64,000 bases of DNA. Source: Ambrosia x helenae (lineage: Eukaryota; Streptophyta; Magnoliopsida; Asterales; Asteraceae). The DNA is taken from assembly GCA_030844895.1 (NCBI GenBank), contig CM061227.1, positions 76,062,575 to 76,126,574 on the forward strand, written 5' to 3'. The stretch's first letter is position 1; each line of letters starts with the position of its first letter. This document shows, one piece after another, positions 45,860 to 56,829 of the stretch. The notes under the pieces were generated by a model. That model was not told the origin of the DNA and ran no database searches. It was given only the letters and a program-made list of their open reading frames with translations. A program made the position numbers and the translations under genes.

Positions 45860-48313
45860 ATGGCTTCTATCAATCACGATCCACATAACACTGGCACGAA
45901 CAACAAGCCACCGATGCTTGTCAGATCTGAATACAATATCTGGCAACGTCGGATGAGCCATGTTCTAGCTCAACAAAACACTGGGTGTTGGAAGTCGGTT
46001 ATCTTCGGACCACATGTTCCGACTGTGCCGAGTACTGAAGATCCCAAAGTGTTTGAGCCAAAGAAACTTGAAAACTACTCCGACCAGGATTTTCAGAAAA
46101 TTGAGTTAGATGCTAAGGCCTTCAGTATTGTGGCCATGGCTCTACCCAATGATATATATGCTGGGTTGTTACACTGTAACAGTGCAAAGGAGTTGTGGGA
46201 TGCACTGAAAGAACAGTTTGGTGGGACTGAGGAGGTTATTGAAAACAACCGTGAAATACTTAACCAACAATATGAAACATTCAGTCATGTCAAAGGAGAG
46301 TCATTAACTCAACAGTTTGAGAGATTTAATTGCTTAATTAGTGAACTAAAATTGGTTGGTCTTACTTATCCTCATTCAACTTTGAACCATAGGTTTTTAA
46401 GATCATTACCAGACAAATGGGACACTATTGCTATTGTAATGAGAAACTCAATAGGATTTAAAGACCTATCACTGACCCAGCTTCATGGTAAGCTGTTGAC
46501 CTATGAAAGAGAGCTTAACCAGAAAAAGAAGCTCCAGGACTCTGGAAAAGTGTCTGATGACTATGTGTTTGGGAATACAACACTTTTGGGTCATGATGAG
46601 GTGCCTGGAAACACAAAGGATCAGAGTTATGATCATTTTATTGACATAACTTCAGGTTTTAACTCAGGTTTTAACTCTGATTCTTATTCACCAAACTATG
46701 CTTTCACAGCAAGTGGTGGTGATATACAGGCATCTGACAATATATCCTTTGAGTATGATGACCTGAAATACTTTGACCCTGATGATTTGGAAGAAATGGA
46801 CATTATGCACCAATTGGCCCTTCTCAGTGTAAGAACTAATAATTTTTACAAGAAAACTGGGAGAAGGTTTGCAGGGTTGACAGGCAGATCTAAGGTTGGG
46901 TTGGATAAATCAAAGATCAAGTGTTATAAATGTCATAGGTTTGGTCATTTTGCTAGGGAATGTAGGGGTCAACATGGTACACCTATGATAACCTATCCAA
47001 ATCAAAGACCACAGACCAACACTTATCAGAATTCCTATAATACCCCTGGACCTAATGTGCAAAACACTGCCCATTTTGCACAGTCCTCAAGCACTGTTCC
47101 TGTCCAGTATGTCCAAACCACTGTTCCTCAGATTCATTATGTGCAAACACCTGTTGCTCAAACACATGTGCAAACGACTGTTGCTCCATCCTCTGCTCCT
47201 GCAGAGACCAGTCAACAGAGCTTCTTTACACAAGGCTTTGTTGATTGGAGCAGTCTACCTGATGAGCTAACAGATGAGAATTTTGCACTAGTTGCCAAAG
47301 CTGAAAATGAACCAGAAAATTTTTGTTTCATGGCTATGGTAGATGAGATTAAATCTGAGGAAGTGGTAACTGAATCTGATATTGTGACTGATGATATTGT
47401 TAGTGAAGCTGTTGCAGGTGAAAAACCTGAAGAAGAGGTTGTGAATCTCTCAGATCCCTGGGGTGCATCTGATGACTGTGAGTGCAAGTGTGATTGTGCT
47501 TTGATGGCTGCTGCCAAGGTATCTCCTCAAATTCTTAAAGAGTTGTGTTCTGACAAATGTGTAATAGCATTTGCTAACATCAAAGAGGTGAATGAAAACC
47601 TTAGAAAGAAAATTTTGGATGATGAAGTTAAATTTGAAAAACTCACAAAAGATTTGAAAACAAGTTTAACTGCAAAAGAGTCTGAAATTAGCAGTTTAAA
47701 ACATGAAGCAACTATAACCAAAGACCAGCTCCAAACTATGATAACAAAATATCAAAGTTGTAAAAGTGAGCTTGAGTCCACCCAAGTTGAATGTAAAAAA
47801 TGGGTGGAATCATGTAGAGGTTTTGAGATGCTACTCAACAAACAAACCAAAAGTCATGTGAAGTTTGGCTTTGGTTTTGCAACCACTGCTCCAGCTTTTG
47901 AAAACACTGACACAAAGAATCAAAAGTCTGTTGAGATAGTACCAACAAACCTGCAGGGTCAAGAGATTAAAATCACTGAACCAAATGGTAAGAAAATTGT
48001 TCTTGAAAAACCAGAAGGTTCCTCATCTTTTGCTGAACTTGAAAAGTATGAATTTAAACCTACTTGGTCTGATGAGTGTGATACTCTTGAGAATTATAAA
48101 CCTGTAGATTTTAAAACTCCTGAGGGAAAGACAGCTCCTCAGGCAAGGGTCATTCCCTTGGCAAAAGTCATTCCCCTGAAAGATTCTCCAGCAGATGCTC
48201 AAACATCTGCTGAAAAGAAGACTGAAAAGGGGAAGAAGAAAGAAAAGACTGTTAACTTGTTTTGTGATTTCTGTGAAAAGAAGAACCATGTCACCAAAAC
48301 TGTTTTCTTCTAA
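45860..48313 (+). CDS. Sirevirus Gag, C-terminus disrupted
   Basis: The start is placed at MASINHDPHNTG (45860), matching the 6267 copy; the upstream in-frame ATG at 45839 adds seven residues. 817 codons. The gag domain has NIWQRRMSHVL, KELWDALKEQFGG and SLTQQFERF. A zinc knuckle CYKCHRFGHFAREC starts near residue 355. Then come a Pro/Thr/Gln-rich stretch with repeated VQTTVA units, an acidic block and a coiled coil (residues about 575-650, LRKKILDDEVKFEKL). It stops at TKTVFF just where a second zinc finger (CDFCEKKNH) should close. The finger Cys seems lost to a frameshift, and coding continues in another frame after 48314. Confidence 0.85.
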   Translation: MASINHDPHNTGTNNKPPMLVRSEYNIWQRRMSHVLAQQNTGCWKSVIFGPHVPTVPSTEDPKVFEPKKLENYSDQDFQKIELDAKAFSIVAMALPNDIYAGLLHCNSAKELWDALKEQFGGTEEVIENNREILNQQYETFSHVKGESLTQQFERFNCLISELKLVGLTYPHSTLNHRFLRSLPDKWDTIAIVMRNSIGFKDLSLTQLHGKLLTYERELNQKKKLQDSGKVSDDYVFGNTTLLGHDEVPGNTKDQSYDHFIDITSGFNSGFNSDSYSPNYAFTASGGDIQASDNISFEYDDLKYFDPDDLEEMDIMHQLALLSVRTNNFYKKTGRRFAGLTGRSKVGLDKSKIKCYKCHRFGHFARECRGQHGTPMITYPNQRPQTNTYQNSYNTPGPNVQNTAHFAQSSSTVPVQYVQTTVPQIHYVQTPVAQTHVQTTVAPSSAPAETSQQSFFTQGFVDWSSLPDELTDENFALVAKAENEPENFCFMAMVDEIKSEEVVTESDIVTDDIVSEAVAGEKPEEEVVNLSDPWGASDDCECKCDCALMAAAKVSPQILKELCSDKCVIAFANIKEVNENLRKKILDDEVKFEKLTKDLKTSLTAKESEISSLKHEATITKDQLQTMITKYQSCKSELESTQVECKKWVESCRGFEMLLNKQTKSHVKFGFGFATTAPAFENTDTKNQKSVEIVPTNLQGQEIKITEPNGKKIVLEKPEGSSSFAELEKYEFKPTWSDECDTLENYKPVDFKTPEGKTAPQARVIPLAKVIPLKDSPADAQTSAEKKTEKGKKKEKTVNLFCDFCEKKNHVTKTVFF

Positions 48314-48904
48314 AAGCATATGATATCAACAAGGAACAAGTGAATGTGATTCCAAAGCCACATGCTCAATATGTGGGAAAAAGAATCACAAGACCAAAGA
48401 GTGCTTGTATCTCAAAAATTTTGATGTAAAAATACAAGAATACAAAGCTAAAACTCTTGCAAACCCTGTGGTTAGTACTCCAAAAGGAAAGCCCAAATAG
48501 ACATTCACCCTGTCCAAACATCTGTTACAAAAAGGCTTGAAACATCTGCTTCTAGAGATGTCCAAGTAACAGATGCTCCACCCACAAGCAAATACCCAAG
48601 AGGTTATGGTCAACCTCCATGTCACAGTCTGCCACATGTTTATGAGGAGCCAAAAAGACTCTCTAAACCAAGAGTGAACAGAAATCCATATGGGTATTAT
48701 CATCTGTCAGGAAGTGATCAAACAACTGCTGCCCCAAGTGTTGACATCCAAGCACTGGCAAATGGTCAGCAGCAGTTGTTGACCTTAATTCAGAAATTGG
48801 TCCAAACCACTGATCACCTTCCAAAGCTTGAGTCTGAAAGGTCTGAGGACCCATCCAAAGCCAATTTGGCTTTGGACACTCACCAAAACTAATCATTTAC
48901 TGAT
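48314..48904 (+). pseudogene. Gag-pol junction, frame-shifted and stop-interrupted
   Basis: A complete zinc knuckle CSICGKKNHKTKEC lies at 48363-48404 in the +1 frame relative to gag. That frame ends at a TAG near 48500. The gag/pol frame opens again by 48674 (RNPYGYYHLSG, QQQLLTLIQKL) and stops at 48890-48892 (CAA AAC TAA), 12 bp before the first pol Met. A working element needs at least two frame changes and readthrough here, or these are recent mutations. Confidence 0.7.
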
Positions 48905-51900
48905 GTGCAGGGAGCTTCTGCTTGTTTAGATAGTCTTTGGTATGTAGATAGTGGAGGTTCCAGGCACATGACAGGATGTAGAGCCCTACTTTTGGACTTC
49001 TTGGCTCATGGAGGGGGTGATATATCTTTTGGTAATGATTCTAAAGGTAAGGTGTTGGGTTCAGGGACTGTACAGGCTGGAAAACTCAAGTTTGAAAATG
49101 TCAATCTTATTGATAATCTCAAGTTTAATCTTCTGAGTGTTTCACAAATGAGTGACAAAGGTTATGGCTCATTTTTCACAAAGAAAACTTGTAAGATTAT
49201 TGGGCCAGAAGTGGTGAAAAAGATTGATACCATTATTGCTGAGAGCAAAGCACAGCTTGTTGCTCATAGAAGTGGCAATGTGTATGTTGTTGATATGTTA
49301 AAGGACAATCCTATGGCAAATGTCTGTCTGTTTTCTGCTGCCTCCACTAAGGAGACAGAATTGTGGCATAGGAGATTGGGTCACACCAACCTTAATACTA
49401 TCAACACACTCTCAAAACAAAGCCTTGTCAGAGGTTTACCATCAAAAGAATTTAAATGTGATGAGCATTGTGTTTCTTGCTTAAAAGGGAAACAACATAA
49501 AAGCTCTTACAAATCCATTGATGAGTCCAAAACTAGTCAGTGCTTACAACTGTTGCACATGGACTTGTTTGGCCCTGTTAAAATCATGAGTCTAAGAAGA
49601 AAGAGATTTTGTCTTGTCATAGTTGATGATTTTTCTAGGTTTACATGGACTTACTTTTTACACTCTAAGGATGAGACTGCAGGTATATTGAAGGACTTTG
49701 TCACCAAAGTTGAAAAGCAATATGACTTGCCAGTAAAAGTCTTCAGGAGTGACAATGGCACAGAGTTTAAAAATAAGGAGTTGGATGACTTCTGTGTTTC
49801 AAAAGGGATTGTGAGGCAGTTCAGCATCCCAAGAACACCAGAACAAAATGGGGTAGTTGAGAGGAAAAATAGAACTCTTATAGAAGCTGCAAGAACCATG
49901 CTAGCAGATTCTGGTTTGCCACTGTCCTTTTGGGCAGAAGCTGTAAACACTGCTTGCTATGTTCAAAACAGAGTTTTGATCAACCCCAGACATCAAAAAA
50001 CTGCTTATGAAATTTTGTTCAAAATCAAACCATTAATCTCATTTTTCAAAATCTTTGGCTGCCCATGTTTCATTTTAAATCTCAAAGATTCCATTTCAAA
50101 ATTTGCAGCCAAAGTAGACTGTGGTTATTTTCTGGGATATTCTTCTACTGCTAAGGCCTACAAAGTGTTTAACACAAGGACTAAGACAATAGAAGAAACT
50201 TTGAATGTTAAGTTCAATGAACTTTCATCTCTAAAAATCCCTGCAAACCCTGCTGAATTATTTGATTTAGATAAATTCAAATTTGAAGATATCACTGTTA
50301 AAACTAACAATGCAGGTATTCCACAGTCTCCACAGCAAGATTACAGAACAGATGTTGTGATCCCCAGTCACTACAAAGTCTATTCTGCATCAGAGGAAGC
50401 AACTGTTCAAAACAATTGTCAAAACTCTGCCACAGCTGTGTCAACCACTGTTGGCCAGTCCTATCCTCAAACCTCTGCCTCACCTCTCACAACCACTGAC
50501 CTATCATCTGTTGACAAAAGTCAATCATCTGTTGACAAAAGTCAGTCAAGTTTCACACCACTTGGACCCATTCCTCCATTACCATTTCAAACATCTGATG
50601 GCACTACAGAAGTACCAACAGATGTTACACCAACAGAGTCACCAAACCTCTGTCCATCACCTCAAAATGCCATTGTTCCATATCAAGGAGATCTTATTTA
50701 CTTAAGAGCTCATCCACCAGACCAGATCATTGGCAACATCAGAGAGGGTGTGCTCACAAGAAGCCAATCCTCAAATATCTGTCTTTTTGCAGGTTTCCTA
50801 TCCCTCACACAACCTGTCAAGTACCAAGAGGCACTGAAAGACAACAGTTGGGTTGAAGCCATGCAAGAAGAACTCCTTCAATTCAAAAGACAACAAGTAT
50901 GGGAGCTTGTACCACTTCCTAAGGATGTTTGTCCTATAGGAACAAAGTGGGTCTTCAAAAACAAGACTGATGAAAGGGGTATTGTTGTCAAAAATAAAGC
51001 CAGGCTTGTGGTTCAAGGCTTCAGACAAGAAGAAGGAATAGATTATGATGAGACCTTTGCTCCTGTAGCTAGACTAGAGGCCATCAGACTCTTTTTAGCC
51101 TTTGCTGTCAACCACAATATAAAGGTGTATCAGATGGACATCAAATGTGCTTTCCTTTATGGCAAAATTCAGGAGGAGGTCTATGTATGTCAGCCACCTG
51201 GTTTTGACGACACATTCCATCCTGACTATGTCTACAAGCTCAACAAAGCTTTGTATGGACTCAAACAAGCACCAAGGGCCTGGTATGAAACTCTTTCCAC
51301 ATTTCTCTTATCCATTGGCTTCACAAGAGGTAAAATTGACAAAACTTTATTTCTTAAATGGAAAGGGAAACACTTAATGATTGTTCAAATATATGTGGAT
51401 GACATCATTTTTGGATCCACATGTAACCAAATGTGTGAAGAGTTCAGAAAACTCATGACAGCAGAGTTTGAGATGAGTGCCATGGGTGAGCTTCAGTGTT
51501 TCCTTGGTCTTCAAGTGAAACAACTGCAAAATGGCACATTCATTCACCAAAACAAATATGTAAAGAACTTATTAACCAGATTTGAGATGAATGATTGTAA
51601 GCCATGTAGCACACCTATGAGTACAGTCAAGCTGCTCACTATTGATGACAAGGATGAACTGGTTGATCAAACACATTATAGATGTATGATTGGGTCTTTA
51701 TTGTACCTAACTGCATCTAGGCCAGACATTATGTTTGCTACCTGTGTCTGTGCCAGATCCCAGGCTTCACCCAGAAAGTCAAACCTTATTGCTGTGAAAA
51801 GGATATTCAGATACCTCAAAGGTGCTCCCACACTTGGTATCTGGTATCCTGCTAATGGAAACATTGAGCTTTCAGGTTATTCAGATAGTGACTTTGCTGG

Positions 51901-52336
51901 CTGTCACACCACAAGAAAATCCACTTCAGGAGGGTGCCAATTTCTAGGGAATGCCTTAGTTTCATGGCAAAGCAAAAAGCAGGAAGCTGTTTCAACTTCA
52001 ACAGCTGAAGCTGAATACATTGCTGCTGCAAGCTGTACAGCCCAACTCATGTGGCTTCAAAATCAACTACTGGATTTTGGGATAACTGCACTTAGGACTC
52101 CACTCATGTTGGACAGCCAAGCTGCTGAAAATATCATCAAGAATCCAGTCTCTCATTCCACTACCAAGCACATTGACATAAGACATCATTTTGTCAGAGA
52201 CAGCTATGAAAAAGGTTTGATTTCTTTACACCATGTTCCAACAGAGGATCAGTTGGCAGATGTGTTAACAAAAGCTTTAGACACATCTACCTTTACAAAT
52301 CTGATTTCCAGAATTGGTATGTTAAACATGGATTAA
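48905..52336 (+). CDS. Sirevirus Pol: protease, integrase, reverse transcriptase, RNase H
   Basis: An intact 1143-codon frame. Protease: WYVDSGGSRHMTG near residues 13-25. Integrase zinc domain: WHRRLGHTN and CVSCLKGKQH. Integrase core: D about 219 (HMDLFGP), D about 282 (RSDNGTEF), E about 318 (QNGVVERKNRTL). A Ser/Thr/Pro-rich linker follows (about 490-610). RT: GTKWVFKNK, motif A YQMDIKCAFL with the catalytic Asp, and YVDDIIFG near 830. RNase H: SDSDFAG near 993 and STSTAEAEYIA. It ends LTKALDTSTF...LNMD. The enzymes copy the RNA and insert the cDNA. The first Met is just the first one after a stop; natural translation would be joined to gag. Confidence 0.95.
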   Translation: MQGASACLDSLWYVDSGGSRHMTGCRALLLDFLAHGGGDISFGNDSKGKVLGSGTVQAGKLKFENVNLIDNLKFNLLSVSQMSDKGYGSFFTKKTCKIIGPEVVKKIDTIIAESKAQLVAHRSGNVYVVDMLKDNPMANVCLFSAASTKETELWHRRLGHTNLNTINTLSKQSLVRGLPSKEFKCDEHCVSCLKGKQHKSSYKSIDESKTSQCLQLLHMDLFGPVKIMSLRRKRFCLVIVDDFSRFTWTYFLHSKDETAGILKDFVTKVEKQYDLPVKVFRSDNGTEFKNKELDDFCVSKGIVRQFSIPRTPEQNGVVERKNRTLIEAARTMLADSGLPLSFWAEAVNTACYVQNRVLINPRHQKTAYEILFKIKPLISFFKIFGCPCFILNLKDSISKFAAKVDCGYFLGYSSTAKAYKVFNTRTKTIEETLNVKFNELSSLKIPANPAELFDLDKFKFEDITVKTNNAGIPQSPQQDYRTDVVIPSHYKVYSASEEATVQNNCQNSATAVSTTVGQSYPQTSASPLTTTDLSSVDKSQSSVDKSQSSFTPLGPIPPLPFQTSDGTTEVPTDVTPTESPNLCPSPQNAIVPYQGDLIYLRAHPPDQIIGNIREGVLTRSQSSNICLFAGFLSLTQPVKYQEALKDNSWVEAMQEELLQFKRQQVWELVPLPKDVCPIGTKWVFKNKTDERGIVVKNKARLVVQGFRQEEGIDYDETFAPVARLEAIRLFLAFAVNHNIKVYQMDIKCAFLYGKIQEEVYVCQPPGFDDTFHPDYVYKLNKALYGLKQAPRAWYETLSTFLLSIGFTRGKIDKTLFLKWKGKHLMIVQIYVDDIIFGSTCNQMCEEFRKLMTAEFEMSAMGELQCFLGLQVKQLQNGTFIHQNKYVKNLLTRFEMNDCKPCSTPMSTVKLLTIDDKDELVDQTHYRCMIGSLLYLTASRPDIMFATCVCARSQASPRKSNLIAVKRIFRYLKGAPTLGIWYPANGNIELSGYSDSDFAGCHTTRKSTSGGCQFLGNALVSWQSKKQEAVSTSTAEAEYIAAASCTAQLMWLQNQLLDFGITALRTPLMLDSQAAENIIKNPVSHSTTKHIDIRHHFVRDSYEKGLISLHHVPTEDQLADVLTKALDTSTFTNLISRIGMLNMD

Positions 52337-52584
52337 ACAAATAAATTTTTTATAAATCATAATAAAATGGTTCAGAAATTCAATTTTTTTTAAATAGCTG
52401 TTTGGTTGAAAAATCTGTTTATAACATCTGATCAGATAAAACAACCACTGTTTCATTCATATCCACTGTTGGTTGAAAAGTCTGTTTCAAAACATCTGAT
52501 CAGATAAAACAACTGTTAGTTGAAAAATCTGTTTCAGAACATCTGTTCAGATAAAACAACTGTCCGACTATATATATACATACA

Positions 52585-52621
<37 letters not shown>

Positions 52622-52890
52622 CAACAGTTGGATCCATCAGCTGTTTGTATCAGTTGTTTACCAAAAACAGCTGTTCTCCACCAGATGTTACATCCATCAG
52701 ATGATTGCCACGTCTGCTCATATAAGCAGAGTTTTGGCCACATCAGCGGTTTCATTGAGCCTATAAAAACCCTGTTTTACCACAACAGATGTTACACTGT
52801 CTCATTGTATTCAAAATACTGTAAACCGCCTTCTTCACTCTCAAACCCTTCATCAATCTTCAATCATTTTCACCTTCGAAATCCATTACA
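52337..52890 (+). promoter_or_regulatory. Leader between pol and env-like ORF, with repeats, A30 and a TATA box
   Basis: Three imperfect repeats built around AACATCTGATCAGATAAAAC lie at 52396-52566. A run of 30 A follows (52590-52619). Then come CTGCT/AGCAG around CATATA (about 52714-52730), CATCAGCGGTTT, and TATAAAAA at 52762-52769, 122 bp before the env-like ATG. The CATCAG-GGTTT...CTATAAA order resembles the LTR at 45419-45446 (CATCAGTGGTTT...CTATAAATA). An internal promoter is inferred. Confidence 0.5.
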
Positions 52891-55800
52891 ATGGATCTTC
52901 AAGCCAAAGCTACACACAATTGTCTCCCCTATCTGATTAAAACAGATGACAACACTCCATTTCATTCCACCATCGACATTTTCCTTAACTCCAAATACTT
53001 ACCCATTCTAACCGCCAACGCCCCCATTTATCTTGATACACTCCAAGAATTTTGGTTGAATGCTGAGTTTCTACTACAAGACAAAAAGCCTACCTCCATT
53101 ATTTCCAAAATTGGAGAAACCAGTATCGTCATTACCCCTGAAATCATATCCACAACCTTCACACTGAATGACCTGGCAGGTAAGGATTCCTTTACTAAAA
53201 CAGAGCTTCACACTGAGTTCCAAGAAAGAGGGTATGATGGTCAGATGACTGGATCAACTCTTTTCAAAAAGTTTTTCCCTCCAGTCATGAAATTTTTCTT
53301 CCATACTCTTCTTCTTTGTGTCTCTGCTAAGTCCACATCCTTTAATGAAATTCCATTGAGGATGCAATATCTGGGTTATGCTATGTTGTCAAACTCTGAC
53401 TTCAATCTTTCCCAGGGATTGTTCATGGACTTGGTATCAAATGTGAAAGCAGTCAAGTCTGGGTCAAACAATGCTTTTCTTATTTACCCAAGAATTTTTA
53501 GTGTAATCTTACAAAAAGTCCTACCAGAAAAAGTTTTCAAAAAGGGTGCTGCTATGCAAATGAAAAGCTTAACTGATAAAACTTTCACAAGAATGCTGGG
53601 TGGAAGCACCCAAGAAAAAGTGTCTAAAGTGTCAAAAGTTTCTAAAACACAAACAAAGAGGACAAAGGCAACAACTGTTGTCAAAACCTCTGTTGTTGAG
53701 CCCACTGCTCCTGGTGATCATGGCACTACATCCAGTGCTGTGAAACCCACACCAGCCACTTCCAAAAAGAAACATCCATCCACAAAAACCACCACTCAAC
53801 CACAAATGAGGCTTCTGGATGTTGAGGTACCAGAAGAAACCTCTGTTGCACAACAAAAGCAACCTGAAACCACTGTTGTTACTTCCTCACAACAGTTGGA
53901 CATACCTCCACCTGACCAAACTCCTCATGAATCCTCTCAAAAGGATCATGTTGTAAGCCAAGGGGACACACATCATGATGCATTTGAGTCACTTGACCAT
54001 ATGTTCACAAGCCCCTCTCCCAGGGCTAATTCTCTTCTTACTCCTCCACTCTCACCATCACATGTCCCACAAACAATGCAACCTCTGTTTGAAGCAATTG
54101 ACAAATCTCAGGAAGATCCCAGTTCCTCTCTTCCACCTGTCACTGAGAGTATACTCCAACAAGTGACTGGCCCTGAGAATATTCAATCTGCTATCCCACA
54201 AACAGAAGAGGAGGTTACACCACCTGGGTTCAATGAAACTCTAGGTGAGTTTTCAAGTGGAGCAGCCACTACTGATGTAGAGACCACTGTCTCACATCAG
54301 GACAGTGATTACATAGCTAAGACTCCCTTGAAGGCAACAACTGTTGAAGCCACTATAGTGTCTCCAAAAACAGTTGGAAGTCCCCAGTACCAAGACAAAG
54401 GGGCATCTGATTCACCTATTAGGCCTGAATCAGGTAGAACTACCACTGGTAGGGACTCAGATGATCCTATTAATTTAGGAGATGGGTCAAAATACCAAGA
54501 ATTGACGGATAGAGTTTCTGTTATTGAAACCTCTGTTGCTGACATCAAATCTGATGTCAAGCTTCTACTGAGCTCAATTGCAGATCTCTCCAAGAGTCAA
54601 CCATCCACAGCTAATATAGCCAATGAGTTATGGAAATCAGTTTCCCCCATCATCATAGCTCACAGAAAATTGGCTGATCAGACACATGAAACCTACATGG
54701 CTGAGATCAGGAATATGGTAGATGCAAGGTACAAAGATACCCTTGCTGATATCAAATCCATCAAGGATCACCTGCTGAAGACTACTGGCTCTGCCCCTAC
54801 CACCATCCTCAGGGATGAAAATGATGATGCTTTCACGGCTGATGATGCCAAAAAGGGGGAGAGTGGCAGAGATAGGCTACCAAAATTAGATCCTTTTGGT
54901 TGTCCTCCTTCTCAAAAAGGTCAAGCCAAGTCTGCCAAGAAACCAGAGTCTACCAAATCAGCTCCACAACAACAACAACAACAAGCAACACCAACAGCAC
55001 CACCACAACAAGCAACACCAACAGCACCACCTCAACAAACCACTGAAAAGAATAAAGCAGTAGATGACTCTGCAAACATAGAAGCTGAAAAGGCAGCTCA
55101 GGCCAAACAAAAGAGGGCTGACACCTTGGAAGCTAAAGCAGAGTTACTGGTGAATCTCAAAAGAGAACAATAGCAGGAGAAAGAAGATGTGGGATCCTCT
55201 AAAAGGATGAAAAGACCTGCCAAGCATGTTAGAAAACCACCATCTAAGTTGAAAACCTCTGTTGATAAAACCACTGCTACTGAAACCACTGCCACCCAAA
55301 ACACTGAAACTACCCAAAACACTGAAACCACTATACCCAAACCAACACACACACCTGAACAAACAACCACCAAACCTACATCACCAGCCAAAACCCCAAC
55401 ATCTGCTGGTTCTTCTAAAAGGCCAACAGATGTTAATCCAACCACTGCTACCAAATCACCTTCACCAAAAATCATGTACACAAGGAAGAGAAAATCAACC
55501 TTTGTTATGCATGATGAAAACATACACACATCACCAACCACCATTTCAACTGCCCAATCCACTCCTCCCATCACAGCTATTCCACTCACATCATTCTCAC
55601 CACATACATCCAAATTCAAATCCCATAGACCACCACCAACCATTACACCATTGGTTGTTCAGTATCCCCTTGAACTTGATCTACTCAAGGGGGAATTACA
55701 ATCCTTCTACAATACTGAACAACCATCTGAAAGATCCTTCCCATCTCTCCCAAACTTCCCTGTTCCTCTCAACATTGATACCTATCTAAAATACAAGGGT

Positions 55801-56829
55801 GAACAGGTGGATGCCATCATCAGGGAGAAATGCAAAGGGAAGGATGACAGGACTGCTCAGGGCATCCATTCAGCAGAGCTTAGCAAACTCAGAAGGATTG
55901 AAGATTTTGCTAAGACCCTGAGCAATTCCATGTCCACCATGCCTCTCAGTGTAGATTTGGAAAAGGAGGTAAGGGAATCCCTTCTTGAACAGATAATGGC
56001 AACCAAGCCTTACAAAGCAAACAAAAAGCAGTTCACTGGTTGGACTACTCATGCTTTGAGAGAAGAACTGATCAGAATTGAAGAAATGGCCAAAGACCCC
56101 AAAGCTAAAGTCTCCACTCCTAATTTTGGCAAAGGCAGAGACCCAGTCAGAGCCTTGAAATTCAAAAGGATGAGGCAGGAGATTGTAGCTGCTAACTATG
56201 GGGAGATGAGGTCTGTTTCCAGATGGTCAGAGTTAAGGTTGGTTGAAACCTACAAAAGTCTGGAAGAAGATAGAAAGAAGGATCCCAGCCTTCCAAGAAA
56301 ACCAATTTACACTGATGAGCCAATGATGAAGAGACCCCAACAGACTTTTAATCTGGACAGCTTACTTGAAACCTCTGATCTCACAGCTGCTGCAAGTAGA
56401 CAGTTCAAAAAGCAGAAGGAGATGTCAGAGGAAGATCAAAGAAAGTTTGCTGATACATTTATCAAGGAAGGGCTCTTCAATCAAATACATTATTTCTCTG
56501 ATCCTACAACAGAGAAACTCAGAGAACTCATTAGAAGACCTCCTTCACCCAACTCATCAAGAATAAAGGTTCATCTCAGCAAATCCACTGACTCAAAAAT
56601 TCTAAAGTGGAAGGTCAACAAAGACAACCACGAATTGACATTGCTCAGGTCAGATGGAAGGGTTCAGAAGATCAGCATGGATGATGCTTACAGCCTATGT
56701 GCAGAAGATCACCAAGCATTGCTAAATCTGGATCTAGAAAGAGATGAAGAAGACTTATTTGCTCTAAACTTTGAACTACAATTCAAAGGTCAAATCAGAG
56801 AAAGTCTGATGAGGAATAAAGATCAATAA
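52891..56829 (+). CDS. Sirevirus env-like ORF with one internal TAG
   Basis: A single frame of 1312 sense codons is interrupted only by TAG at 55171-55173, in the context CAA TAG CAG. The N-terminal domain (about 1-230) has LDTLQEFWLNAEFL, FNLSQGLF and FLIYPRIF, the group signature. The middle is Ser/Thr/Pro-rich, with a Gln-rich QATPTAPPQQ repeat (about residues 690-715). The C-terminal part is charged, with LRELIRRPPSPNS and a KWKVNKDNHELTLLRSDG module comparable to the C-ends of copy B and the 63458 ORF. A hydrophobic stretch (MKFFFHTLLLCVS) is the only membrane-like segment. No signal peptide is seen. The function is unknown; the ORF lies where retroviruses carry env, hence the name. Confidence 0.75.

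Noticed and set aside
55098..55643. 181-codon minus-strand Val/Gly-rich frame
   Set aside because: Antisense of the Thr/Pro-rich part of the env-like ORF with no domain.
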